NCBI GenBank assembly: GCA_039545295.1
Contig: BCIK01000003.1
Coordinates: 62,001-126,000, forward strand
Direction of reading: 5' to 3'
From: Udeniomyces pyricola
Taxonomy: Eukaryota; Basidiomycota; Tremellomycetes; Cystofilobasidiales; Mrakiaceae
Length of the DNA stretch: 64,000 bases
In this document: piece after piece, positions 12,772 through 25,508 of the stretch
How the letters are laid out: every line of letters starts with the position of its first letter
Numbering within the stretch: the stretch's first letter is position 1
The notes under the pieces: model-generated
Database searches by the model: none
Told to the model about the DNA's origin: nothing
The model's input: the letters and a program-made list of their open reading frames with translations, nothing else
Position numbers and translations under genes: made by a program

Positions 12772-13664
12772 GGATAGGTGATTCTTACGGCGCTGGTTCG
12801 CATGATCTTGTTTTTGTTTTTGTTTTTGTTTCTGTTTTTTTTTTTTTATCATGAGCTTCACTTCTCTCTCTCTTTTACTTTCTGGTGATATCTCTACCCT
12901 CTTTCACATCCCCTATCATTCCTCTGATTCTCTGTCCGTATCCTACTTATCGCTCTCTCTCTCTCTCTTGCTCGACTATCTCGGATCAATCATGGACTCT
13001 AAACCCGCTGGTATTGCGCCTTCCTTTCTCTCTATAGCTTTTTCGTTCTATCTTCTCACATTATTTTTCCGCTCTTATTTTGTCTTCCCTAGTCTTACCG
13101 GATCCGTAATCGCCTATCTTCTTCGTGTCCTCTCCGTACGTCTGATTACTCCCGTCACATCTTGCGGGAACGAGGAATTGCTCTCTCTGGGTCCCTGCTG
13201 CAGCTCTTGGTTTCGAAGCTCTCTTTATCTATCGTTTTTCTCGTCGTATTCCTTATTTTTCTTTTGTCACTTCTCCCGTCTGAACAGTTGTCTCTAGCCG
13301 TGTGCTCCTCTCCATCTCTCTCGACGTGCATCAATCTATATATGATTTCCTTCCTGTCTGACTGCCCAGTATGATACATGATGACGAGTCATATATATAA
13401 TTGATATAATATTGATGAGGTTGGATGAGGGGTCGACTCACTCAATCTCGCGTCTCTGATCCGGCCGGTGTTTCCCTTTGCGCTCGATCCAGTTCCAGCA
13501 CCATCTTGTTTCAAGAAAAGAAACGAATCATCCACCTGGCCGGCTTCCCAACTTCCCTTCTCCATCGACCATCTCCCTTTCACCGCCTCAACTCCTTTCG
13601 CAGCTCATCACACGCACATTACTGTCTAATCGACATCTGCCTCCTCCATATATCCTCATAGTCC
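12772..13664. other. Intergenic: 3' UTR, then promoter and C/T-rich leader of the next gene
   Basis: It begins with T-rich sequence (a gtttttgttttt array at 12810-12847), plausibly the 3' end of the upstream transcript. It then stays pyrimidine-rich up to the next ATG at 13665. Frames in this stretch are low-complexity Ser/Leu/Phe products of C/T-rich DNA, and I do not regard them as genes. Confidence 0.6.
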
Positions 13665-16600
13665 ATGGCCGACTCCTCACCAGCCGACAGCGAGCGTCGC
13701 GCCAACGACGACGCCGCCCTTCGCTCCCTGGAGGAAGGCGACGGCTCGCCTGCCACCCCGTCTGCCATCGCTCCTGACACCCCGTCCGATCAAGTCACTC
13801 ATCTTGAAAACGGTCAGTGATTACAAACATATAACCTCTCTTCGCTCACTTAGAAACCTTGATCGTGTCAAAAACTCCCTAGTCGCAGTCGTCGGAAAGC
13901 GACCCTCACCGTCGGCATCTGTCAAGAACCGCCTGCTGTTTCCTACCTACCCTCCCCATCGGATCTTCTTAACGACAGTCACCGCATGTGAATCCCCTAT
14001 CGCTTGCGTGCTAATCCTCTCCACGTATCTTTCCTCTCCTCAGGCGTGCATGCTACAGAGGAGTTGCCCTTCCCAGAACCACTTCCATGTCTCGAGGATC
14101 TTGTCATGCTTACCCCCCTCCTCAAGAGCCTCCTACGAAGTGGTAAGCGTTGTCTGTCATGACGGTCCTAGAGCTTCCCCTTGGCCTGGACCGGCTCAAT
14201 TTCCGCATGTAGGATACTACACGTGCCAGAACATGGAAAGCTGACTTTAAATGCTCTCGCTCCGTTCTTCATCAGCTCACCGAAGTGCTATTGTTAAGCG
14301 ATTCAAGGAGATTATCGGCGAGGCCTACTTCCACCCCAACGGCACTCTGATGCAGCTCCTCAAGACTCAGATCAAGGCCTCCCAGCTCAAGGAAAGCGAT
14401 GCTACTTTCCTCCGCGAGCTTGGAGACGGGACCGAAGCTCGTTGGACCGTTCCTGGGGCAGAGATCAAGGAGATGAAAAAGGTGCTGAGAAAGCTGTGGG
14501 ACAAGTGCCTCGCTGCTGACGTCAAGTCAGGCGACCGGAGGAAGAGCGTCTCGACGCAGATGGGAAGGAAGCTTCAGCAGTATGCGACTCCGACCGATTT
14601 TAATTGGTCTCAGGATGATGGGGTGAGTGAGAGTCTTCATGCGGTTGGCGCGTCTGATCGGTTTCCCCCATCCGGCGATGCGCGAGCTGACTGGGCTGGT
14701 TCCGACCCTCGCTTTTCTCGTGTAGCTCTACAAGCTGCCCTCGCCGCCTTTTGTCGTCCTCAAGTACAAGCCGGAAACCGAATACCCCCAGGTTGCCACC
14801 AATGCCAAGAACAAGCCTCAAGATGCCACTCCCATGGCGCACCTCGCCGAGAGCCTGGAAATCAACTTGCCTTCTAACTTTTCCCAGTCAGTCCTCCCCT
14901 TTCCGTGGTGCATCTGCTTAGCAAAAGATGAGGGAAGGAAAAGGGCACAAATAGCTCGAGAGCTTGGGTTTAATCTAGCTATCACTGACTCATCACTGCT
15001 AAAATTCCTTCGGATCCTGGCTCCTTCAGAAACGCTGCGGCTCTCTACTCTATTCTCAGCGTTAACCTCAAACTGCCGGAGAACGAAGTTTCGGTCAAAT
15101 CGCCACAAGCTCAACCTGCCATCTTTGAGTGGTGAGTTGGATGATGCACATCTTAATCTGTTAGTTGAGGCTCAGTCCTACCTGACGTTCGTTACCTGAC
15201 CTCTGTCATATGGGCCCTCCCCTCCCCCTCCCCCTTTTGACTTTTTCGTGTACTAGGCTTGCAAGCGCCGCCAGAGCTCTTGTTGAGCGTGGTGCAAAGG
15301 TTGCTGAAGAGCTGCTTGCTGAGCTCGTTCAAGAAATGGAAGAGAACGCAAAGAGGCTGTCGGATGCTGGTAAGTTGTTGCTTACATGTTCCTTATGTGG
15401 TCTTGCACAGTGCACCACTTATCAAGCCCCGCCAAGACATACCCCCTGACTGATATTTCTACATGACTGCTCACCGACAGAATCGTGGAACTGGATCGAC
15501 GACCTCGAAGTGCCCAACAAGATCCGATCCTTCTCCAACTTTGGAGGCATGCCCTCGGACTCCGATGCCGAACTTCGAGCCATCCTTGGCCTTGCCGTCG
15601 ATCCGGAGAAAGAGGCGGCGAGAATATTAGCCTGGAAGGAGAGCAAGCAGTGTGTCATTGACGCTATCAGGGAGGCCATGCTCGCCGAGTTTGAAGTAGG
15701 TCATCTCTGTTATCGTTTGTGTTTTTTTTTTTCGGGTCACGTTGACTTGTATTGACGCACACACCTTTGCTCTACCGTCCACCTGCTCTAAACTAGGGTG
15801 ACGAAGCAGTTTCGAAAAGTCAGCACTCCGCTGCGATTGCGGCATTCACACGAGCACTGGAACTGGATCCGAGCGGTCGGTCCGACCTCTTGCTTAAACG
15901 CTCGATAGCCTATCGGTCTGAAGGCCTGTTCGTACCTTTTGCACATTAAAGAACTCCTTCAATAAAGTTGTGTCGCGCATCAGCTGACATGACTTTGAGC
16001 CGTCTTTCAATCTTTTGGTTGCTACAGTCTGCGTGAATCCGAACAAGGTTCGTAGAGGCTCGTGGAATAATCACTAATAGTTGGCCATCAAGTTTCGTAA
16101 CTGACCTTTTACACACATACACACACACACATATATATATATATATATCTCGCTTCATGCACTGCTACTATTCTCTTAAACCTCCTTCTATTGAACGCTC
16201 ACGTAGACCTCAACAAGATCCTTGGGCTTCCCGAGTCCCCCTCGACTTTGCCTGCTCGGGCGATGCTGAAGAAGATCCGTCAAAAGCTCAAGGCGAGCGG
16301 AGCTGTCGACGCTGACCAGTTGCGCCCACCACAGGCTTCTTCCTCTTCCTCATCTCTGGTGGTTCCAAGAGGTGACTCGGGCGAAGCCTCGCCGGCGTCA
16401 ACCTCCAAGAAGAGCAAGAACAAGAAAAAGAAGTCGATCAAAGGAGCCAAGACGGATGAGGGGGAAGGTGTCGTTGACGCGTCGACACGCCATAGCGTGG
16501 TTCTTGCAGCAGAACAGACTGTACCTGGATCGTTGCCCACGACGCACGCCCCACTCGAGGATGTTTCGGACCTGGCAAAAGCGCTTCCGACGGCTTCGTC

Positions 16601-17018
16601 TTCCACTCCGATCACGTCTACCACAACCGAGTCTGAGCCCTCATCTCAACCCCACCTAGACCAGCCTGCATCAAATCAGCCCACCACCTCTACCAACACA
16701 ACCACCTCATCTACCGGCCTCAATGGTCCCGACTCGTCGCGGCCTCTGCAAGGAGGCGAGGAGCCATCAAAGAAGAAATGGTGGGAGGAAGTCGAATGGG
16801 GGAACCTCGAGGAGTGGGAAGAGGAGCAGAGGCGAGGACCGATCGATATGTCGCGATACGACGAACCCGCTTCGGTTTCGTCGTCAGCGGTCGCTCGAGA
16901 GGTTGAGGAGGAGGAAGGCTCAAGGACTGATTTCGGACGCTCAGCAGAGGAGTGGAAGGAAGTCCCGCCGAGGGTTGGAAAGAAACGAGGGGGAAATGGA
17001 GGAAAATCAGGGAGGTAG
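13665..17018 (+). CDS. Conserved-looking unknown protein with a TPR-like segment
   Basis: I do not recognise this 715-aa protein. Exons: 13665-13812, 14044-14142, 14276-14622, 14726-14886, 15030-15131, 15257-15369, 15481-15695, 15797-15927, 16028-16047, 16207-17018; every junction holds phase. After a short Ser/Asp/Pro-rich N-terminus the body is ordinary globular sequence (for example LRELGDGTEARW, YKLPSPPFVVLKY, SWNWIDDLEVPNKIRSF). Near residues 400-450 there is a helical repeat resembling one to two TPR motifs (HSAAIAAFTRALELDPSG, LLKRSIAYRSEG, LLRESEQDLNKIL). The C-terminal 270 residues are low-complexity, with a Lys-rich patch (KKSKNKKKKSIK) and a Trp/Glu-rich motif (KKWWEEVEWGNLEEWEEEQ). 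The 20-nt microexon at 16028-16047 is inferred only because it restores the TPR-like helix. A role as a scaffold or adaptor is possible but not shown. Confidence 0.78.
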
Positions 17019-17953
17019 ATTGATGCGCGCAGCAAGGACGGGCAACAGGAACTGAAGGGTACAAGGCCCGGGCAAAGGAGCGGAGAGACAAAGGTAGCTT
17101 GATGTCAATTTGTGTTGACGGCGAAGAGGGGAAATCAGTATAGAATGGAGAAGACGAGATGTATCACACCCTTGTCATGGGAGCGACATGCTTGATCATC
17201 TCGTCCTGCCTATGTATTTCCTTGGTTCCCTTTTTCCCTCTTCGCTTCCTTCCCTTATTCATCGTCAGTTTCGTTACGTTTGCTTCACCTCGCATTTACC
17301 TTTTCTGTCTCCTCTCTTTCTTCCCCCTTCCTCTCCTGGGCTTGCATTCTATGTGAGGGGACAAGAGTCGGCTCAGATCACGAGTGGGATCAAGAGAGTA
17401 AGGGAGTGAGTGGTATTGCGGTGATGATATAGCATGGCTTGTTTTTTTGTGTTCGTTCGTTCGTTCGTTCGTTCGTTCGTTCGTTCGTTCGTTCGTTCGT
17501 TCGTTCGTTCGTTCGTTCGTTCAGTCTTTGGGCTTGTTCTCTCTGCGTTCATGTCAAAGTTGGTCGAGACAATGATATGAGATATCCAGCGTTTTAGAAA
17601 AGCGACGTGCCATAATTATATATCAATATCAAGCGTTTTGTCCATGATCATGTGATTGATTGGGTGCGGCGGCGTAGACCGCGATGACCTTGAGTGAGTG
17701 ATAATGCGTAGCAAGAGACTCATCATCAATCCAAACCATCCCGCAAGTCGATGTTGATTTGGAGATAGGATAGCCATCCCATCATCCGCCTTGAGATGAT
17801 GCGGAGTTGAGAGATCCGTACGCGTATTTGTGTGATCTGTGCGAACGATGCCGACTATACTAATAGCCAGCGGAAAGAGGCACACCCTCGATCAAACTTT
17901 GTTGTTGCTGAGCCTCGGTCAGAATCGAAAGAACTAAGGGGGGAAGGGATCGT

Positions 17954-17984
<31 letters not shown>

Positions 17985-18433
17985 CCCGTCGGGCCTCCCT
18001 TTCCCCCCTCTTCTCCCTTCCAGCTTCCCCCCCTCCCTCACCTCTCCCCCTGGCCGCTGCTCATACACGACGATCTCCCAACCTTCGCCTTCCTCCCTTC
18101 GTCTTGTCCCTTGCTTTTCTTCGCTTGCCTCGTGTTCTTGTTCATCCTCCGTCCCTAAACTCAAAACACACCCTTTTCGGATTAAACCCCCTTGAACCCT
18201 TCCGACCCAAGCCTCTCCCTCTCCCTCTCTCTCTCTCTTTCTCTCTCCATCTGACTCTCGACTCCGGATCAAACACCATCCTCTCGATCCCTTTCCTTCC
18301 TCGTTCCTCGTTCCGACACGAAATCCAAACCCCCTCCTCTTCCTCCTCCCTCCTCTCTCTCTCTCTCTCTCTCTCTCTCCTCCCCGCGTGTATATTGCCT
18401 TGGTGGCGACGGCCAATGGACGACGGACGCTGA
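17019..18433. other. Intergenic with microsatellites and a C/T-rich leader
   Basis: It contains a 72-bp TTCG repeat (17451-17522), a CTG repeat (about 17955-17980) and a CT repeat (about 18355-18378). The last 450 bp are strongly pyrimidine-rich on the plus strand, like a leader of the kinesin gene downstream. The frames there are low-complexity on both strands and I do not call them genes. Confidence 0.6.
17451..17522. repeat. TTCG tetranucleotide microsatellite, about 18 units
   Basis: Eighteen perfect GTTC/TTCG units occur in the intergenic stretch between the TPR-like gene and the kinesin gene. The perfect repetition suggests active slippage. It is not in a coding frame. Confidence 0.97.
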
Positions 18434-21400
18434 ATGTTATCTTGGCTCAAAGCGGCGCCGAGTGCTGTAGTAGCCCCCTTGTTAGCACCCCCTGGCAATA
18501 CCAGCAGCAGTAGCAGTAGTAGTAGTAACAATATTAGTTGGAATAGTGGTGGCGGTGGTGGACGACCGACTGGAAGTGTCGTTGAACGATTACCGACAAC
18601 AAATACAGCTGGTAGTGGTAGTAGTAGTGGTATTGGTAGTGGTAGTGGTAGTAATAGGAGTAGATCGCCTTCCCCCCCTTCGTTGTCGTCTTTGCCATCA
18701 TCAACCCAGCTGGACCATCGGTCGAGAGAAGGAGGAGTGATAGTAGCAGCAGCAGCAGCAGCAACTGAAGAAGGAGAAGGAAAAAGAGAAGGAGAAGAAG
18801 AAGAAGAAGAGACGGAAGAGTTGATGGTTCCAGTGCCACGAAACTTGGACGAACTGTACGGTGTGCCTCGATCACCGTTGCGGATTGAGTGAGTATTAGT
18901 CCCAGCGGCACTCACTCGCAGCCAAGCGGGATGGATAACGATGGCGCGCGTGTCTTTCACTTTGAGGCTTTGTGGCTTGGACGCCAAGAATGATGTTTGC
19001 TGATCGAGTGTCTATCCATCCATCTTCTTACACCGCTCGCCTTCCCTCCACTACTCGACCTCGCTTCACATGTCATCATCATTATCCTCTTCCCCTACCG
19101 GCCCTTGCTCCCCCAGCACTCGCATCCTCTCCCAACCCAATCCCCACCCCTCCACCCACTTCGCTTCCTCCTCCAGATTCCCCCCAACGTTTCCCCCAAC
19201 AGGCCCTGCCTCCCTTCATTCCGCCACCTCCACCACCTCCCATTCCTCCTTTGATTCCTTTGACTCAGCCTCGTCTTCTGCCCGTCCCACATCTGCCTCC
19301 TCGCTCTCCTCCATCAGTCCACCTACTTCCTCTCCTTCCACCCCGAAATCCAAGACTCCGTCCGCTTTCGTCCCGACGGCTTCCCACAAACTCGCCATGC
19401 TCCACCGCAAACAAACCGAATCGGGCTCGAGAGGAACCCCGCTCGGCCTCAGTCTCGCTTCGTCTCAGAGCGACTACGGCGATGATGATGACGCCAACGG
19501 TCGTGGTCACCAGCCCGATGGCTTGTCTGCCGTCCTTGCAGATTACAATGGGGGTTCTACCATTCGTAAACTCGCGCCAACGACTATGGCAGCACCCGAT
19601 GTCGCTTCTAAACCTCCGCCCTCTTCGTTCTCCACTCATCATCACCCCCCTCAGCATGCCTCTTCATCCGCTTTGACGACCCCTTCGACCTCTCGCTTGA
19701 TGGCGGGAGGACCAACGTCATCTTCTACATTCTCATCTGGTATTCGGGCTCCTTCGCGCCTGAGAACGCCGACTGTCGCGGCGGGTTCGTCCGCGAGCAA
19801 CCTCCCATTTTCGAATCGACCACCCCCACCACCTCAACCCCCAATCATTGCCCTTCATCATCCGACTCCATCTCTCACCTCGACCGCGTCAACATCTTCG
19901 TCATCTTCTCTCTCCTCCGATAACAACAACCAATACCACCACAACAACAACAACAACAACAACGTTCACACCACCACCGCAAGCACGACGACGAATAAGC
20001 ATGGGTATTCTAACCCTAGTTCGACTACTACTAACCCTCCGCCTCCTCCTCCTCCGAGTTCGTTCTTCCCAAAGATCAAAGCCAAATTGACGGATGGATC
20101 GCGTGTGAGGACGAAAAATTCGGTCCCTGGAGCTTCTCATATCGTTACTCCACATCGTCTCCCAACTCACTCTCGACTCCAACCACAACCATCACGTTAT
20201 CAACCGCCTACCTACGGCGGCGGCGTTAAGGGACTTGGGCAGCACGATGAGGAGGAATCGTTGGTTGGAAGGAGAAGCAGGTCGGAGGAGGAGGAAGAAG
20301 GGGGAGATCAGAGTTGGAGCATGGGTGAGGAAGGACGGGATGAGGTGAGCGATGCGTTTTGGGAGGGCGAAGGGACGTCGACGATGAATGGAGGCGAGAA
20401 GGAGAACGTCAAGGTGTCGATTCGGTAGGTTCTCTTTTTTTTTTTTTTTTCGGATGAACGCTGGTTGGCAAACCAGACAGGGAGGGAGAGAGGAACAGAA
20501 GAGGTTAGATGGGGGATTTTGTAGATCTTGAGGGATCATGGGTGTCAAGACAGAATTTTGGGCCGGGCATGATCGATTGGAACTCTGACCACTGGACGGC
20601 TTTGTGTTATTTGTGTTCTTTTTCACTTCTTCTTTATCTTTGTTTTCTTCTTCTTTTCTCTCTCTCTCCCTCCCTTCCTCCTTTGCGATCTGATTGATCA
20701 GTGTTCGACCTCTGAACCCGCTCTCCTCGGGCGATGTATCTGCGTGGGAGACGACGGAAACCTCGCTGCGCGTCATGGATCACCTGGCGAAGCGAGGAGC
20801 GAAAGAGGATTGGCATTTCGGTGAGAGTCGACATCCCTTATTCTCCCCTCTTTTTTGGGGTTCTGTTTCTTGTTTGGGGGGTTTTTTTTCCTCTGATGTG
20901 GAAGGAAGAGGGGCTTGGATGAGGAAGGTGTGGACGTGGTCCAGAAGCTGGTTCGATCATTCGCGACTTTACTGATTTTCCGTTTGTTTTCTTTTCTTTC
21001 TCTTCTTATACCGTCTCCATCGTCATTCGTTTCCGTCTCGTTTTCATCTCGCCTTTCACCTCTTCCCCTCCTTCGCCCCTCTTTGCTATATATCTGGGAA
21101 TCTCACCGAAACAGACCATGTCGTCACGGGGTCGGATAATCGCGAGATCTACGAGACTGCCGCGAGGGACCACGTCCGATCCGCCATGGAAGGCTATAAC
21201 GCTGTGGTCTTTGCTGTACGTCGCCTTCATCCACTTGCGGCCACCGAGCTCCAGATAGCATTTGGAAGCCAAGGAAAGTCGTGTGGAATTTAATAAATGT
21301 TTTGTTTGATTTTGCTCTTGTGCTCCTTTTCTTTCTTTCTTTTTGTGCTTTGTTTTGCTTGTTGAAATTTTGCGGGATGCGTTTTCGCTGTACGTTGGAA

Positions 21401-24400
21401 CACTAGTACGGCCAAACGGCGTGAGTCTTTCTTTCTTCTTCTCCGTCTTTTCCCCGATAATGACGCTTTTGTCGTATCGCGAGAAAAAACACCAAATATA
21501 TTCTGGCCCCCTTCCTCTTTCCAATGGTTCGCCTTACTGAATCTAGTTTTGGATGATCCTTACTGAACATCTCTTTTTTTTGTTCTTCCTGTTGCTATTT
21601 TTTTCTATTCCCATCATCCGATCTCTCCCAATGTAGATCTGGAAAGACCTTTACGCTCACTGGAAGCAAAGTGGAACCGGGAGTTATTCCTCGAGCCATT
21701 GAGGTGAGTTTTTTACTTCTTCTTTTTTTCTTCATCTTTGACCGTCGTATTCCTCTTATCTGATTATATGACGATTCTTCTACTCGCTTTCACCCCTACC
21801 TCCCCCTTTCACTATCTTTCTCAATCCGTGTTCTTCGTTCCGTGTGATTTCCTCCCCCATTTCTGGCACGTTTCGTAATTTCAGGATGTGTTTGCGTATA
21901 TCAAGAAGAACACTCGGCGCGAGTTCTTGCTTCGAGCCTCGTATCTCGAAATCTACAACGAAGTCATCAGTGCGTTTTTTTTTTTTTTTCTCTTGTTTTT
22001 TTTTTTCGTCATTTTCTTCACTCTGGGTATTGATATCAGGGTCGTGAACCATCCTTGTTCTTCCCTTCTATCCCCCCTTTTTTTCATCTCGAACCAGAGG
22101 ATCTTCTGAATCCCGCGACGACCTCCGTCGAGATCCGAGGATCGTCCACCAACGAGATTACCCTCCATCCCGTCCGGGAAGAAGTCGTCACGAACCCGGC
22201 CCATGTCCGGGAAATCCTCTCGCGGGGCGAGGCCGCCAGACGGACGGCGGTGACGGATTGGAACGAGAGGAGTTCGAGGTCGCATAGTGTCTTTCGGTCA
22301 GTTCGTTGGACTTGGAAAGTTGTAGCGTGTGTTTGATCTGGAGGTTGAATGACTAACTAACGCGGCTACTTGCCTCGTTCCTTGGCCCGATTGATATCCT
22401 CTTTCGAATCCTTTTTTTTTTTCCAACTCACCTGGCACTTGCGATCGAAACGATAGTCTCGTCATTGAATCCCGCGATAAACCCACGTTTGGAACCGAGC
22501 CTCCGAGTTGGAGTATCGATGAAGCCGCGTCGAGCTCGTCGTCGGCTGGCGCCGGCGGGCTCTCGCGCAAGTCGAGCCATAAAGCTGGGAAAGGGGGAGG
22601 GAAAGCGACGAGAACGTCAACGCTTGTTCGTGTTGCTTTTTTTTTTCCTTCTTTCCTTTACTGCCTGGAGTTTTTTTTAGTTTTTTTTTCTGATTGGGTG
22701 ATGGACGAGTGGACAACGGTCGGAAAGGGAAGGGGGGGGGGGATGGATCGGTTTGATAACCAGATTGCTTTGAAATCTCACTCATCCTCTCCTCCTTTCT
22801 TCTATCTTCACCATTGTTCTTCCTTGCAGAGTCTGATTGACCTTGCTGGATCCGAAAAGGCAACGTCCGACAAGCTTCGTAGCGCCGAGGGCAAGTACAT
22901 CAACACCAGTCTCCTCGCCCTCAAGCAGGTCATCGCGACGATCGCTAGGAATGAAACCAAGAAAGAAGCCAACCATGTTTCGTATCGAAACTCCAAACTG
23001 TACGGAGTTTCTCAATGTCTCTTGACGGGCTCTGTGAGCGTTTGGTGTCGAAGGAAGGGTGGTGTTCTGGGGGGAAGGGCGGACGAGGTGGACCTTTGCC
23101 CTGATGAACAAGGATGGATGGGATAGTTGACTGACCATCTTGACTTCGTTTATACTCTTTCGTTCTTCGGGCTTACCTTTTGCCACCGCTTCCTTGACTG
23201 TGTACGGCTCCCACTTCACCTTACTTCCCTTCCCCACGCTTTCAACGCTATTCTTTAATCTCTCCTTCTTCGCTCGTGTTTCACAGAACACGGATGTTGC
23301 AGCCTTCCTTATCGGGCGACTCCAAAGTCTCTGTCATCTGCACTTTGAACCCGTCAGCACAAGCGTACGTCTCTTGTGTCCTTGGTGCTCGTACCTCACG
23401 GACTACTACCTACGATATAGACCCGTATAGGCTCTTCGTCTACAAAGAACAATGACGGGCAATGCACTGACTCAACATTCCTCTCTCCCCGCACTCTCTT
23501 GCCCCTCCCCCCTTCTGTTTTTTTAATGTCCCTTGCCGAATCTCAGCCTGTCCGAGACCAACTCGACCCTCAACTTTGCGACCGGCCTCAAGGCCGTCAA
23601 GCTCACGGCGACCAAGAAGGAACTCATCGAGGACCCACATGCGTTAATCCAACAGTACCGCGTGGAGATTGAAAGCCTCCGGGCCGAGTTGAAGAGCAAA
23701 GAGGTCCCGAAGGATAGTATGAGGCGGCTGTCAAGGAGAGAAGTGAGTTCTGAGAAAGGAAATGGTTGCCTCCTTCCTTTTGGTCACGTTTGTTTTGTCC
23801 CCCTTTGGGTTGAACGGTAGGATTGAGAATTCAGTAGCCTGAGTAAAGACTCACCTTTACCTCCTTGTTTCTTCACTTGCTCCTCATTTTCTTCTCTTTT
23901 TCTTCCCTTTGCTTTATTTGCACCTATACTTCATCCTCTCCGCTCATTTTCGCATCAGGAACAAAACATCTCCGTCTACAAGGAGCGTATCCGAGACCTG
24001 TCCTCCCTCATCCTCACCAGCGCTACCGTCGAGGAAGAGGAAGATGCCCCAGCCCGGCCGGTCTCACCGACAAAGATTGATTTCGAGGCAACAGGTCCAG
24101 AGGTTTGTATCTTGACCTCATTCTCGTTTACTTCTTCTTAGTGTCGTCTTCCCCCCCCCCCCCATTTTTTTCTTCTTCTGGCATGTCTGTTTGACGAGTT
24201 TTTCCGCGTTTGATAGAAGCTGACCAACCAACCGTCGTATCCTTCTCAACACACACCCTCTACTCCGTTCCCATTTCCCCTTATCTCGCCCATTCAACTC
24301 GATGCTTCGCTCAGCTCCAACGGGAGTTGTTCTCGGCCAAGCTTAAGATTGATCAGCAAGCAGTCGAAATCGAACGACTCGAAGTAAGTTAAACTAAACC

Positions 24401-25508
24401 AAACCAAACCTACCGGTCGCCTACAACGCTCAGCTCGTCCCAACCCTTGCCCCCTCTCTTTTTTGAAACTACTTGTACACGACTGAGAAAGTCCAAACCT
24501 GATCACCCGACCTTGATTGTTTTTGCTCCCCCTCCATTCTTGATATGTTTCTCTTTCCGCCTCGATTCCTATCCTTCTTCCTGAATCTCAGGAACAACTG
24601 AAAGCCCGACCTGCCCTCCCACCTAACGCGCCCGAGTCGGAGAAGGACAAGCTCATTCGCTCTCTTCAGAACCAGATTTCATTTCTCCAGATCATCAACG
24701 ATGGGTACGAATCCAAGTAAGTGTAACCCTAATCTATTTCTTCTGAAAGTTTTTCTTTTCCTATTGCTGTTGTATCAGTGTTGCTTGCTGGATTGATAGT
24801 ATATCGCTTGTTTCTGTTGCTCACCTCACATGAATTTGTCATTGTTTTCCTCGCTCCTTGTTTGTACCGAAAAGCCTGGGTGCACCTCTCCGGAAAGTCG
24901 CCGAGGATGTGGCCAAGGACTGGACCGGAGTCGTTGACTCCTGGAAGAAAAAGGAATCCGAAGCTCGTCGGTTCGGAGATGAGGTTTCCAAGAAACTCGA
25001 GAAGGAGATGACAGTTCGTTTCTTGCCTCTTTTTCGCCTTTCCCAATTCCTCTTTCTTCTTTTTGTCCTTCTTCTTGCCGCTTCTGTTCTTGGCCCTTTG
25101 GGACCTGTTGCTTCTCCCGTCTGGCGTTTGCTTTTTTTGTACGAGAAATCGCTCACAAACGACCTTGATTTTTCCTCCACTTACGATGATCTTTAGGCCC
25201 ACCGCAAGCTCAAAGATGTCCATCAACGCCTGATTGATCTCGCCACCTGCAACGCTCAACTCTCGACGTCCATTTCGTCCCAATCGTGTTTCCTCGCTCC
25301 GCCTGGGCCCGAAGGAGGGGGAATGACGAGCGGTGGTCGATCAGGTTCGCCTTCACCTTCGGTTTATAGTATGCTCGACATGGCGAGCTCACCACCGAGA
25401 CGGAACGGCGAGGAAACGAGCGAGGATCTCTTGACGGTCGAGTTGGGAGATCATCGGTTGAGGGGGGAAGGCAGTAGTTGGAACTTGCAGGACGATCATC
25501 TAGCCTGA
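18434..25508 (+). CDS. Kinesin-7 family motor (Kip2/CENP-E type)
   Basis: Microtubule plus-end motor. Exons: 18434-18888, 19117-20424, 20702-20820, 21115-21215, 21407-21420, 21637-21703, 21885-21969, 22098-22296, 22457-22625, 22830-22999, 23287-23364, 23547-23742, 23959-24102, 24315-24383, 24592-24716, 24875-25013, 25197-25508; about 1249 aa. The motor begins VSIRVRPLNP, then P-loop GQTASGKTFTLTG (partly from the 14-nt exon 21407-21420), SYLEIYNEVIKDLLNP, switch I NERSSRSHSVFR, switch II DLAGSE, then NTSLLALKQVI and NSTLNFA. A coiled coil follows (ALIQQYRVEIESLRAEL, LQRELFSAKLKIDQQAVEIERLEEQL). A ~400-residue Ser/Pro/Asn-rich N-terminal extension precedes the motor, as in fungal Kip2/Tea2-type kinesins. 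The 5' end is unsure: ATG 19070, continuous with exon 2, would give 1113 aa. In yeasts such motors carry factors to growing microtubule tips and position nuclei. Confidence 0.9.

Noticed and set aside
18142..18987. 281-codon minus frame at the kinesin 5' end
   Set aside because: Antisense of CT- and repeat-rich leader and exon 1; Leu/Glu/Arg low complexity with no motif.
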